Source: Alviniconcha marisindica
Taxonomy: Eukaryota; Mollusca; Gastropoda; Provannidae
Length of the DNA: 64,000 nt
Assembly (NCBI GenBank): GCA_018857735.1
Contig: JABMCL010002481.1
Location: forward strand, 1,008,501 to 1,072,500
Direction: 5' to 3'
The notes under the pieces were generated by a model. That model had not been told where the DNA came from. It saw nothing but the letters and a program-made list of their open reading frames with translations, and made no database searches. This document shows positions 40,201 to 52,132 of this stretch, piece after piece. Every line of letters starts with the position of its first letter. The first letter of the stretch is position 1. A program made the translations under genes and the position numbers.

Positions 40201-43200
40201 GGCGGGAACTCCTACATCTTATACATTTCATTAATGTGCCTTCAGGTGCTCCAACCCCCAGCTGGCTACGTCCCAATCCGCACTCCGGCCCGTAAGCTGA
40301 TTGCCACACCAACACCCATGGTAGGGGCAGCAGGCACACCGACAGGTTTCCGCATGCAGACCCCAGACAGCAAGACAGCCATGGTGGACATGCAGCCCAA
40401 AGGAAACCTGCCCATGATGAAACCCGACGACATGCAGTACTTCGATAAACTCTTGGTGAGTGCACACTGCCTCCTCCTTGTGAATGCTTGTTGATCATGT
40501 TGGGAATAATGCTACACCACATTAAATTATGGCAGGGCTGTGGTGCAGAGCAAGAGCCATTGTTCTCTAAATCCAAGTTACGCATGATGGTCCGTGGTCA
40601 CCATGTGGATGGCTGACTGTTACGTGCTAGGCATTGTGCCTGCCCTGAGATTTCTCCACTCAGTATTTATGCAGACTGCAAAACTGCTTTGGTTGAGACT
40701 ATTTTTTATAGTATAAATCAGGTTCCCCTGTGTATGTATAAACTATAATGCATATAAAAACATCACATACCCTAGTTATACTCAGGAAGATCTTGTGGTC
40801 AATGTCAGTCTTGTGGATTATGGAAACATCTGAATAAGCATTTTATAAACTTGCAACTTGATGATCCCACATGGATTGTACACTGTCAGACTTGTTCTGC
40901 ACAGGTCCTCTAAAACTGTTTTTGTGTTCTTGACAATGGGATGTCTTCAAGGTACCAGGGTGTTTTCACACAATAGGATGTCACCCCCACTCAGTTCTGA
41001 CAGTATGGTCTGCTCTTTCTACAGGAAAGGATGACGCTCATGTTTAGTGGAACTCAGAGCACCTGTTTGACCCGTCCCAAATAGTGATACAGATCAACAC
41101 CATTATGATACAGATCAACGCTGTCTGTGGGTGGGCACAGATAATTGAAATAGTAAAGTGACTTGGGAGGGAGGAGGATCGGGGCATATTGGAACTGCTT
41201 CATTTACATTGAAGATGGAGATTAAGTAAGAGTTGTAGTGACATGTCTGTGGTGTGTCTGATTACAGGTTGAGGTGGATGAAGAAACCCTGTCACCTGAG
41301 GAACAGAAAGAGAGGAAGATCATGAAGCTGCTGCTGAAAATCAAGAACGGAACACCACCAATGAGAAAGGTCAGTTTGCAATGATGTGGAGGTGTGTGAA
41401 CTTTCTCCCACCATGTGTATCTTCAGGGGGCTGTTCTCTGAACCTTTTTTTATATTTTGTTTTTTAAAGATTCAGGCATGGGTCCTTGCCTTGACACCGG
41501 ATATTTCCATAACAGATTTGGGATTCAGAATTTATCTTAAAAAGTGAATTTCTTCCTTGCCTTTGTACATGACAAAAATGTTTCCATACCAGTTAACATG
41601 TAGGTTTCAGAATCTTGTTTTTTTCCTTCCAATGTTCAGTCCAGCATCAAATCAAGGTGCAGAGTGTGTGTCTGTAATATGAATGAATAGTGGTATGTCT
41701 GGAATTTTTGTCCAGTCAGTTTACATGTTTGCAGCATCCATGTCCTTGCAAGCATTCATACAGCTTACCAGATACAAGGTTAAGCACACACACATGTACC
41801 ATATGTGTGTTTATCACAAAACCTTTGCAAGATCATGGTTGGTTGGTTTGGTACATCAGTTGTCTGATGGACCCTCCTTTTTTGAATGACAGGCTGCACT
41901 GAGACAGATCACAGACAAGGCACGGGAGTTTGGTGCAGGACCACTCTTTAACCAGATCCTCCCGTTGCTGATGTCTCCCACACTGGAGGACCAAGAGCGC
42001 CATCTGTTGGTGAAGGTGATTGACCGCATCCTGTACAAGCTTGATGACCTTGTGCGTCCTTACGTCCACAAGATCCTTGTGGTTATTGAACCATTGCTCA
42101 TTGACGAGGACTACTATGCCCGTGTGGAAGGCAGGGAAATCATCTCTAATCTGGCAAAGGTAAACTTTATTCTTTTATTGTAATTTCTGTTGCTATGTAA
42201 GCTAAAGTTCTGAAATTATAATATTTATTGATATCTTTCATAGCAGAAATCTGAAGACATCAGCTTGATGCACCTGACAGAAATATCTACATGTAAATTA
42301 TAATGGGTCAGAAAAGTCTGCATTAAGCTTACAGAAGCAAACCATATTGCCATCATTATTATGAATGCAACAAAACAGCTCGCAAGGAAAATACACAGCC
42401 AATTTGTATGTGATTTTTACCAATTCATGGAAAACATTTGAAATAAACTGGCCTTTTTCTGTGTGCACACTCTTCTAATTTATGTATATGTACAGACATG
42501 AGTAAATGTTGCCATCAGGAAACCCCAAAAGCCAGATATTAAAGTTGTCAGCTGGATATTGTTATGTACTTTGTCTCATGTTACGTGTTCATCTAAGCAC
42601 CTTCTCTGTAATTTTGTCTTCCCAGGCTGCTGGTCTGGCTACCATGATTTCCACCATGCGTCCTGATATTGACAACATGGATGAGTACGTCCGTAACACC
42701 ACAGCTCGCGCCTTTGCTGTTGTGGCATCTGCCCTGGGCATTCCCTCCCTGCTGCCCTTCTTGAAAGCTGTGTGCAAAAGCAAGAAGTCTTGGCAGGCTC
42801 GCCACACAGGCATCAAAATTGTCCAGCAGATTGCCATCCTCATGGGCTGTGCCATCCTGCCTCACCTCAAGAACCTTGTGGAGATCATTGAGCATGGTCA
42901 GTTCATCTTTTGGCCATCCTCTGTAGTCCTGTTGTATGGTTGATCATTGTTGGAGTTTTGTTTTACAGGCCCATGTACAAAATTTGAATCAGAATATTCA
43001 CATGGGGAAGTACATGTACACATAGCAAGAATATTGATACAGAGCATACAGCTGGCCATTTTCATATATTTTCCTAGTAGTGTACCACAAGAGAGAGCAG
43101 GTAAAGCATCTCAGATGGGCAAATAATGGTTTCTCTGTTTGGGTGAATCTTGCTGCTTGTACTGACAGTGACCATTTGCACAGTGGCCAAGTGGTTCAGA

Positions 43201-46200
43201 TCAGTGGTAAGTGGGTGTGGGTTTGAGGTACTCATTTTGACTTTTGATCCAGTGGGGAAGCTGACCCATTTGTGTGGTCAGTGAAATTATTGTTCTCGCC
43301 CTGATACAACCGCACTGGTTGACTGGGTGTAAAACACCCAAGTTATTTATTTATTTCATCTAGTTTGTTTAAATCTCTTGCTGTCTTTCTGTTTTATGTG
43401 ATTATGGTTTATTTATTTACATGTACACATGGATACATGTGTGCAGGTTTGGTGGATGAGCAGCAGAAGGTTCGAACCATCACTGCCCTGGCTTTGGCTG
43501 CCCTTGCTGAGGCAGCAACTCCCTATGGCATTGAGTCCTTTGACAGTGTCCTCAAGCCACTTTGGAAGGGTATCCGTCAGCACAGAGGAAAGGTGTGTAC
43601 TTACATAGCTTCCATGAGTTTTCAGGGAGGTGAGGAGGTTTTGATAATACAGAGGCAATAAAAATGTGTGTTGTGTTGATTCAAGCTTGCAGAAAAATGT
43701 ACTTTGATGAAAAGTCAGTTTTTAGAGTACTCCAAGTACTTTGAAGAAGAAAGAAATGCAAACAGGTGCAAAGTCTGTAGGAGGAAGAAAGAAAAAGAAG
43801 GATTATCTGTCTTTACATGTTCAGTTCATGTGTCATGTAAGTAAAATTCACAAATTTGGTGACGATACACATATATCTCTATTCAGCACAGAGGGTCACT
43901 TTTGTTTTGTGTTTCTGTTGCTTGCGTCAGATGCAAGCTGAGTATTTGTTGCTGCAGTATTGCATTTGGTATTGACTTCTGTGTTGTAGGGTCTGGCTGC
44001 CTTCCTGAAGGCCATTGGTTACCTCATCCCTCTCATGGACGCCGAGTACGCCAACTACTACACTCGTGAAGTCATGTTGATCCTCATTCGAGAGTTCCAG
44101 TCTCCTGATGAGGAAATGAAGAAAATTGTGTTGAAGGCAAGTATGCTGTCCTGGGATGTGTGGCACTGTGTGCCATATTACAGTTACCACCCTTTGTGAC
44201 ATATCCTGCTTGGTAATGCCATTTTTAGTACAAACAACGGAAAAAGACAATGACAGTGTGCAAAGCATGTTAGCAACACCCCATGCATGAAAGCAGCGTT
44301 TGCTAGAATTAAGTGGCAGTGCTTGCAAATTAAGGCCAGACATGGTAGTGCAAATCCAACCAAAATCACTTTTGTTTTTAAGATTTGAGTTTTTGGCTGA
44401 TTTTCAGTGTTTTGTCGAATAAATAATACATTTTGAGTCAAAAATTGGTTTTATTATGTATAAATTGTCAATAAAGACTGCTTACTGATTTGTGGTTGCC
44501 TTTGTTTTGAGCAATTTCAATGCAAATCAGCAATTTTAGGGCCTTGACAACAACCGAGGTTTGCTCAGCTTTAAACAAAGTTAGAGCAATGAAACTTTGC
44601 ATGGTGCTTGCATGGATAGTTATCTTAATTTTGTCGGAAGGATTTGGTAGTGATACAGTTTGTTTTTGTTTTATGATGCTTTAACTGGAAAAAAAAGGCA
44701 CTATTTTTGCATACATTAAAACTAAATTCATTAAAAATACAAAAAGCAGCATAACTTAAAACCCTTCCGACAAAATAAACACAATGTGCATCTGTGTCTA
44801 TTTTAGCAGTCATACTCATTAAGCATACGATACCGTTGACACAAACTTCGAGTAACCTTTTTTGGTTTGGCGGCCATCTTGGATTGTTTCCAAGGCAGTG
44901 GGTGGTGAAAATTACAAAATTCAGTGTTTGTCAAAATTTTTAAGCAACGAGCTTATAACTAAGCCAGAAAAAGTTCATATAGAAGCTAATTTTGCACTGT
45001 AGTGTCTGGCCTTAAACCTGGTCAGTAGCAACCATCAGGAGTGTACAGGTTTGTTTTCAGGGCATCTTCATATGGTCTTGACACAGTGTGTGTATGTGGT
45101 CATGTGACAAAAACATAACATTTGTATAGACTGCTGCGTCATAACATCCTTCAGCCACAGTATTCTGTTCAGATGCACCAATGACTTTGTTGATGTCTTG
45201 GTGAACTGTCCCAAAGGTAAAAAGAGAACTCAAAAGGATCTTTTGCAGAATGTTCCACAGAGCTTGATTAAAAAAAAAAATGCAACTAATTCGTCTTAAG
45301 CATCATTCAGTCATAAGCCATATCCATTTCAAAAGAGGGGTAGGGGGGTTGCTAAACATTATAACATGTGTCCGATCCATTGAGGCCATGGGGCACAGAC
45401 AAGCATGCAACACAAGGCAAACAGGTTGCTGACAAAGAAGTGTGTGTTGACCAGGTGGTGAAGCAGTGCTGTGCCACTGATGGTGTGGAACCCCAGTACA
45501 TCAAGGATGAGATCCTGCCCCCCTTCTTCAAACACTTCTGGAACCAGCGTATGGCACTTGACCGGCGAAACTACAGACAGGTAAGTCCTCACCCAGATGA
45601 ATGTGGCAGTGTCGTCAGAAGTCTGCCAGTAAATCATACTGTGGTTGTTGATACCAAACTTTGCCTCCTATACTCTCAAAGTAATAGAAAAGGAAACTAA
45701 ATTTGCTTGCTTGGTGTGATGTCATTAACTGGAATGATGACAATTATGAATGGAGTAATAAAGAGAGTGGTGATTGTACCTCAGTAAATGTCATAACAAT
45801 GTGGACAATAAAAACTTTTGTTTGTAGAAGTGGGAGACAGCTGTTAGTGCCTGTATGGTTATAAAAGTAAGATTTGTCAAAACATCAAGCCACTCATGAA
45901 TCACAAGACTGATAATTTTGGTAAACTGTGCTGTGCTAGGAATGGTTTGACACACTTGTAGTGAGTGGCCTTGTTACATGGGGTTGGTCTTGTACAGTGT
46001 TATAATCTGCTCATCTTGTGCTTCAGCTGGTAGACACCACAGTGGAGATAGCCAACAAGGTTGGGGCAGCGGAGATCGTGTCGCGTGTTGTGGATGACCT
46101 GAAGGATGAGGCTGAGCAGTACAGGAAGATGGTGATGGAGACCATTGAGAAGATCATGTCCAACCTGGGGGCTGCTGACATTGACTCGCGTCTGGAGGAG

Positions 46201-49200
46201 CAGCTCATTGACGGCATTCTGTATGCCTTCCAGGAACAGACCACAGAGGTAAGTGCAGTCTGCACCAGCACAGATTTGTGCAGTCAGAATCTTTGGGGTT
46301 GACAGAGTATTAACAACTAAGAATCAGTCAGTCTTCTTGCAGTAGCTTAGTACTTGTAGTGCAGGTGAAGGCGTTTTGCTGCTAGTATGCATAGTACCAA
46401 AACTTGTAATTTTGAAAGATGTTCTATGTTTTTCGGTTCCATAGGCTATAGAACCACACAGAGGCCCTGATGGTTGACCGTCCCAGTCAGACTTCAGTGT
46501 TTGGGGAAAATGGGTTGTGATTTCTAGTGATATTGGTCATAATTTGATGTCATACTTGCCCAGGTGTAATGTGAATCATGTGTAATGTTGCAAGTTGTAA
46601 AACCACGCTGTGTGTATTTACAGGATGTGGTGATGCTGAATGGGTTTGGCACAGTGGTGAATGCGCTTGGGAAACGAGTGAAGCCCTACTTGCCTCAGAT
46701 CTGTGGTACCATCTTGTGGCGACTCAACAACAAGTCAGCCAAAGTGCGACAACAGGCTGCAGATCTCATCTCTAGAATTGCCATTGTCATGAAGACTTGT
46801 CAGGAGGTCAGTGAGCTTTCCAAATGTGTGTGTGTGCTGTTTTTGTTCACAGGTGATTGAACCTTTCCATGGAGGTATGTTAAATATAACATGGGGGGAA
46901 AGGAGGAGGCAGGCACAATGTGACCTTTGATGTATTTGCTTTTGGGATGGACTGGATTGTAAAAATATTGTGCTGTGGGGTCATTTTCATTCCACAGAGA
47001 AAGCCTTCTGCAACAGAACGAATGTTGCCAGAATTGTCCAGTAACATGGCGTTTCTGCTGTTGTGCATTGTTCAGATATTTGTGTGTGCAGGAGAAACTG
47101 ATGGGTCACTTGGGCGTGGTGTTGTACGAGTACCTGGGAGAAGAGTACCCAGAAGTACTGGGGTCCATCCTGGGAGCCCTCAAGTCCATCGTCAACGTCA
47201 TTGGCATGACCAAGATGACTCCTCCCATCAAGGACCTCCTGCCGCGCCTCACCCCCATCCTAAAAAACAGGTCTGTGGTCTTGTCCTTTTGTCTGCATTG
47301 GAAAGGGGAGGGATGAGAGGGTGCTGCTTATAATTGCTGTTACTGAAGTTAGAATGGTTTCTGGTGGTGTGCCAATTGACCTAATGGTTCCTGGTGCTAT
47401 GTCGATGGACCTAAGTGCAGGAGCATTTGTCTCCACACCATTTTTCTTATCCCAGTAATATTGAAGAGACTGGTGTTTAATATCTGTTTAGGGTTCCATA
47501 GCCCCATTAAAAAAACAAAAACAAAAAAACCCAGAGACCCTACAGGAAAGAGTTATGAATGCTGGAGAAAAAGGATGACAAGGCAGTATCTTTTCCTCCT
47601 GAGCCCTTTGCTTACCTTTAGTATATCATTTGTTGACATTTACTTATTAGCACTGTATTGGATTCAATTGCTTCCATCAGTTTACATAATGGTTAGAGTA
47701 AATGTTGCACGTCATTGATATTTCAGGCACGAGAAGGTTCAGGAGAACTGCATTGACTTGGTTGGGCGAATTGCTGACCGTGGAGCAGAGTTTGTGTCAG
47801 CCAGGGAGTGGATGCGCATCTGCTTTGAATTGTTGGAGCTGCTCAAGGCCCACAAGAAAGCCATCCGCCGTGCAACCGTCAACACATTTGGCTACATCGC
47901 CAAAGCAATTGGGTATGTGGTCCATAGACAAGTTTTCTCTGTTTCTTTACTGTTAATTAATACAGAAATAGTTTAGCGAGGGGGGGAAAGGGGGCTTTAG
48001 ATTTTGCGGGTTTTAAGATATGTTTTTGTCATACTGCCCTGCATTCCCAGTAAATAGTAATCAAAATGTAATATTTTTTCACTGATCAGAGGTTAAGATA
48101 CTTGGAATCTTTGCATACAAATATTCCAGCAGTTTAGTGCTATATTGGCTGAAGAAACTTTCAAAGTTGTGCCTTTTTCAACTTTCAGTCCCCACGATGT
48201 TTTGGCCACACTGTTGAACAACTTGAAGGTGCAGGAGCGTCAGAATCGTGTGTGCACGACAGTGGCCATCGCCATTGTGGCAGAAACATGTTCGCCGTTC
48301 ACTGTGCTGCCAGCCTTGATGAATGAGTACCGTGTGCCAGAGCTGAATGTCCAGAATGGCGTGCTCAAATCCCTCTCCTTCATGTTTGAATACATTGGAG
48401 AGATGGGCAAAGACTACATCTACCCCATCACACCCCTCTTGGAGGACGCTCTGATGGACAGGTGAGTGGGTGCAGTTTCTCCTTCTGCTGTCGCAGGCCT
48501 TTGGAAGGGAAGTGGTTCGAGCACAAAATACTGAGAATGATTTGTGGGGGCTCCAGTGCAGACAGCTGCAGGCCACATTTGTCATGCATGCAAGTCAGAA
48601 CAGGTTCCCCTTAGCATGCCTCTCACTGCGCTTATGGAAAGGTTGCAAATGCATGAATCTTTGCTGTGCTGCTGTACGTTGTAAGGTACTAATCATTTCA
48701 ATTGAAATTAATGTTGTGAAATAGAGTGTCTCAAAACTGGTACATGCACATTGCATGGATGTCTTTCAGAATGGAATGGTAAGGATGGAGAACCACAACC
48801 ATGGTAATTAATTGTTGATGGACTCGTTTCCACAGGGACCTGGTTCACCGACAGACAGCGATGGCAGCTATACAGCACATGGCCCTGGGTGTGGCAGGAT
48901 TTGGCTGTGAAGATGCCCTGGTCCATTTGCTCAACTACGTGTGGCCCAATGTCTTTGAGAGCTCCCCCCACGTGGTGCAGGCCTTCATGGGGGCCATTGA
49001 AGGGCTGAGAGTGGCCATTGGACCTTCAAAAATCCTCCAGTACACTTTGCAGGTCGGTTGGAAATTGGTTGCTTTTACAGTCATATTTTGGGTGATCATG
49101 TTCATCAGGTTTAGATGGACAACTGATCTCGGTAATGGCACTTTGTGGGCGGAAAGTTTGGTCAAGTGGAGGAGGTTGAAAAGTTTGTAAGTAAACATGG

Positions 49201-49645
49201 TGCTTGACATCCACAGAAACCATAAGGCTTATTAGGGATGGGTTAAATTTGTTAGACCCTTGCACTTTTTGTCACTCATGGAAAAGATCCCTAGGCAATT
49301 GGAAATCAAAGAGGAGCAGTGGATTTTCCCTGCTGCCTTGTGTCCCCATTCCATCACAGTATGTAAACTGGGTGGTACTTGTCTTATGGCTGCTGTAGCC
49401 TCATCCAGGCTGTCCTGCAGAAGAGTGATGAAGTGGTAAAAAATGATCATAGACCAGTTTCAATGTGTTTTTTCCCTTTCTGGCAGGGTTTGTTCCATCC
49501 AGCACGCAAGGTTCGAGATGTGTACTGGAAGGTCTACAACACCGTCTACATCGGAGCCCAGGATGGAATGATCCCTGCCTACCCCAGAATACCCAACGAC
49601 GCAAAGAACCAGTTTGTACGATATGAGCTAGACTATGCCTTGTAG
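31286..49645 (+). CDS. SF3B1: Splicing factor 3B subunit 1, 21 exons, complete
   Basis: Exons: 31286-31307, 32608-32801, 33387-33473, 34027-34144, 37981-38060, 38593-38983, 39262-39728, 40246-40455, 41268-41369, 41893-42159, 42626-42896, 43447-43592, 43990-44136, 45455-45580, 46027-46248, 46624-46806, 47092-47270, 47727-47912, 48189-48461, 48836-49052, 49487-49645. All phases join; total 4047 bases, 1348 residues (human 1304). SF3B1 is the HEAT-repeat scaffold of the U2 snRNP SF3b complex that clamps the branch-point helix. The N-terminal part has RWDETP motifs (U2AF-type UHM ligand and TP phosphosites); [14 protein letters not shown] precedes the SF3b14a-binding region; HEAT repeats follow and are nearly identical to human. 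The lysine equivalent to human K700 is K744 (DEQQKVRTI). The size difference lies in the N-terminal region, mostly an expanded TPSG stretch. Exon 13 ends with a GC donor. Confidence 0.97.
34654..34936. mobile_element. Possible small element with 15-base inverted ends
   Basis: ACAGGTGAACCTCAG at 34654-34668 and its exact complement at 34922-34936 bound 283 non-coding bases in SF3B1 intron 4. No target-site duplication was recognised, so this may be chance or a decayed MITE. Confidence 0.35.
36898..36903 (+). CDS. SF3B1: Candidate 6-nt microexon of SF3B1
   Basis: CTGATG is flanked by a good acceptor (pyrimidine-rich stretch then TCGGCAG) and an excellent donor (GTAAGT). It lies in intron 4 between exons ending and starting in phase 1. 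Inclusion keeps the frame and would insert Ala-Asp between PFAE and GGKTPDP, giving the ADGGKTP sequence that human SF3B1 has at this point. Not counted in the 1348-residue model. Confidence 0.4.
39376..39590 (+). repeat. In-frame TPSG(M/L) repeat within SF3B1 exon 7
   Basis: About ten imperfect 15-base units encode a run of [15 protein letters not shown] and TPGG variants. It replaces the much shorter TP-rich linker of human SF3B1 and accounts for much of the extra length. Confidence 0.85.
40545..40850 (+). mobile_element. 5S rRNA-derived SINE, copy 2
   Basis: It matches copy 1 (27800-28085) in order: a diverged 5S head (GGTCACCATGTGGATGGCTGA, decayed), GTTACGTGCTAGGC, a body with GGTTGAGACTA, and the tail GTGGATTATGGAAACATC. 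It is more diverged than copy 1. SF3B1 intron 8. Confidence 0.7.
43178..43360 (+). mobile_element. tRNA-derived SINE in SF3B1 intron 11
   Basis: TGGCCAAGTGG is a perfect A-box, and GGGTTTGAGGTAC about 40 bases on is a B-box-like match. The body ends with CTGGTTGACTGGGTGTAAAA and a TTTATTTATTT terminus. The tail recurs at 12920-12985. It belongs to a different SINE family from the one at 5265. Confidence 0.62.
44330..45015. mobile_element. 686-base piggyBac-like non-autonomous element
   Basis: Both ends carry TTAA (44330-44333 and 45012-45015), the piggyBac target site. Just inside are 21-base inverted repeats, GGCCAGACA-xxxx-AGTGCAAA, differing at four central positions. The interior has no open frame of note; it contains another short inverted pair (TTTTGTCGGAAGG near 44632 and 44764) and a YY1-like GGCGGCCATCTTGGATTG near 44870. 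SF3B1 intron 13. Confidence 0.6.
49190..49245 (-). repeat. SINE-tail fragment
   Basis: The plus strand reads GTAAACATGGTGCTTGACAT then CCACAGAAACCATAAGGCTTA, the same tail as the SINE at 5265-5590. No tRNA head is present. SF3B1 intron 20. Confidence 0.65.
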
Positions 49646-50840
49646 CTGTTGCAGACCCAACTCCTCAGTTAACTGATGCAGCACATTGAACAGATGCTGT
49701 GCTATGATTCCATAGCCAGCATCAGTTGTGAACTGTATTGGGAGCTTGTGTTTTGTGTGAGAAGGCTCACCGTCAGTGTTTCAGACATGACTTTTGTCAC
49801 AGTTTCTTCATCATTTCCATTCACTGTGTTTTTATCACTGCAAAGCCATTCACCACTGGAAAGGCAGTGATTTTATGGATAGTATTTTGTAGTATTGCTT
49901 CAGGAGATGAACAGTTGGAATTTGCCAATTTCATTCATTTGGTTGCTTCATTTTTATCATTTCACTCCAAAAAAGAGAACTGTTGGGAAGAGGCTTCAAG
50001 TGTGTTGTGTATCATCTTAAAGGTGATCAAAGGTTTGGATTCTTTCAAAACGGCGATCATGGATTGTTTTTCTTTCTCCAATGCTTTCCTTATTCATGAC
50101 TCGGCAGAGCCAGTTCTTCTCTCACATTTATGTGATGAAAGTATGTTTCATCTTTAACTTAGCAGCTGTACTATGTGATGTTTTTTTCCCTTTCTTTTTG
50201 TCTCCTCTGTTTTTGTAGTCATTTTTTTAGATTTTTTTTATATACATTTTTTTTTTTTTTGTAACAAAACTGATGTCTGTCAGTTCCTTGTTAAAAACAG
50301 CAACAAAATGTCACATTTGAAAACGTTGGAAAAAGTTGTGTATGTGGAATGGTAACTTGCATTGTGTTGAAATGATTCTAGTTGTCTCACGAGATGTCAG
50401 TCGCTGTGTAATGTGTTCAAACTCGCATCACACGTACATGTGATCCATGTGGTTTATGAAGCAATCAGTATACAGTCATGCTCTTGTAGTCATCAGTTTA
50501 TACTGTAGGGGTTGGCCCATGCTGTGTGGTTGGGAGAGTGTGTGTTTCGAGGTGTTATTGATGTGTTGTTGGGTGGGTGAGCACACAGGACAAAGTCCAT
50601 GGCAAAGGTGAAAAATAAAACAGAAAAGGAGAAACACTGTGATGCGGCAAATAAAATAAAAATAATAAAAATGAGAAGCAGCAGATGTGTCATTTGGAAA
50701 CTGATGTCTGTTCAGGGGGAACGTTACAAAATTGGAGGGGAGGAAAGTGAAATGTCATCTAGTGCTGGGGATTTGCCCCACCTACCCACCTCCCTCTCTT
50801 TGTCTTTCTTTTTCTGAGTCCCTTTGCAATGAAGATATGT

Positions 50841-50846
50841 AATAAA
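50841..50846 (+). terminator. Polyadenylation signal of SF3B1
   Basis: AATAAA about 1.2 kb after the stop codon. Other AATAAA-like hexamers lie at about 50607-50670, so alternative 3' ends are possible. Confidence 0.5.
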
Positions 50847-51239
50847 GTGTAAATTAAATACTCTTCATGTGTTTCTGTGTGTGAATGGCGACTGCCGAGT
50901 GTTAAGATCAACATGAATGGATACATTTGCATGTTGAGTGTTTAAAGTATTTCAGATCATGCAATGTGACAGGGAGAAAAGCACACAACAGGTGACCCAT
51001 ATGGTCAATATGCTAAAAATTTATTGATGATTGAAGTAAGTAGACTTGCGCCCTTTTCAACACATACGTAAATTACACATCTGTACTCTTTCATGCTTCC
51101 AACCAACATGGGGTTGATCAGACTTTCAGAATTGCACAGCTGTTCTCCACACCATGTGTTTGAGAATTGCCTCCTGAACCATCCTGTTTGTTACAATTGT
51201 CTTGATGAAGAAACTTGTCTGTCCCATAGTGCCATCTGA

Positions 51240-51605
51240 GAATTTTTACCAGCATATATTGGAAGAGGTGCTTGGCAGGGACCTAAATATTTACCAGCAT
51301 GTGTTGGAAGAGGTATTTGGCAGGGACCTAAATATTTACCAGCATGGAAGAGGTATTTGGCAGGGACCTAAATATTTACCAGCATGTGTTGGAAGAGGCA
51401 TATGGCAGGGACCTAAATATTTACCAGCATGTGTTGGAAGAGGCATATGGCAGGGACCTAAATATTTACCAGCATGTGTTGGAAGAGGTATATGGCAGGG
51501 ACCTAAATATTTACCAGCATGTGTTGGAAGAGGTATTTGGCAGGGACCTAAATATTTACCAGCATGTGTTGGAAGAGGTATTTGGCAGGGACCTAAGTAT
51601 CAGGA
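51240..51605 (+). repeat. Minisatellite, 45-base unit, about 8 copies
   Basis: Units of 45 bases contain TTTACCAGCATGTGTTGGAA then GAGGTATTTGGCAGGGACCT. One unit lacks GTGTTGGA-type bases (8-base deletion, near 51344). Because the unit length is a multiple of three, it stays open in two frames and encodes repeated 15-residue peptides. It lies between the convergent SF3B1 and OXNAD1 genes, possibly within the OXNAD1 3' UTR. Confidence 0.93.
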
Positions 51606-52132
51606 ACTGTGGTGGTGCCCATTCCTGCACTACAGCGTAGCTTCCAGCATATGTCCTTCACTGTGAAGGGCAAAATCATACGACTCCATAAATCATGACA
51701 GCATTTTTAAGAGAACAGTGAACTAATAAAAGATCTGACCCTGGGTCCATGTTGGCTTACTCCTTTCTCTTACTTCAGGACGTCATATGATGGCCACTGT
51801 TTTTCTGACATCTATATGCCATCCTGCTGAATTTGACTATTCACCTCTTCCCATGAGGAGCAAAATTTAAAAACAAATGTCACCAGTTCACTTTGACTCT
51901 TCAAGGCACTTTGTAAAAAGGGGATAGCAACAGGAGTGCAGATTCTTTGGCAGGGAAAAGGTTAACTGCTGAGACCACCACTACCTGTTCACACGGATGT
52001 ACATGCTGTTTCAAGCACTGCACAATTATGCATTCTGTGACACTTGCCTCATCCATGGGAGAGCACCTTTTATCACAGCAACCCTCATCCTTAAAACTGC
52101 ACCTTTAACAACCATGCTGCACACATTCATTA

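Noticed and set aside
43180..43230. tRNA gene with a perfect A-box
   Set aside because: The B-box is imperfect and the sequence runs into a SINE tail also found at 12920-12985.
51202..51666. A 154-residue protein gene
   Set aside because: Made of the 45-base minisatellite with a frameshifted unit; no splice or start support.
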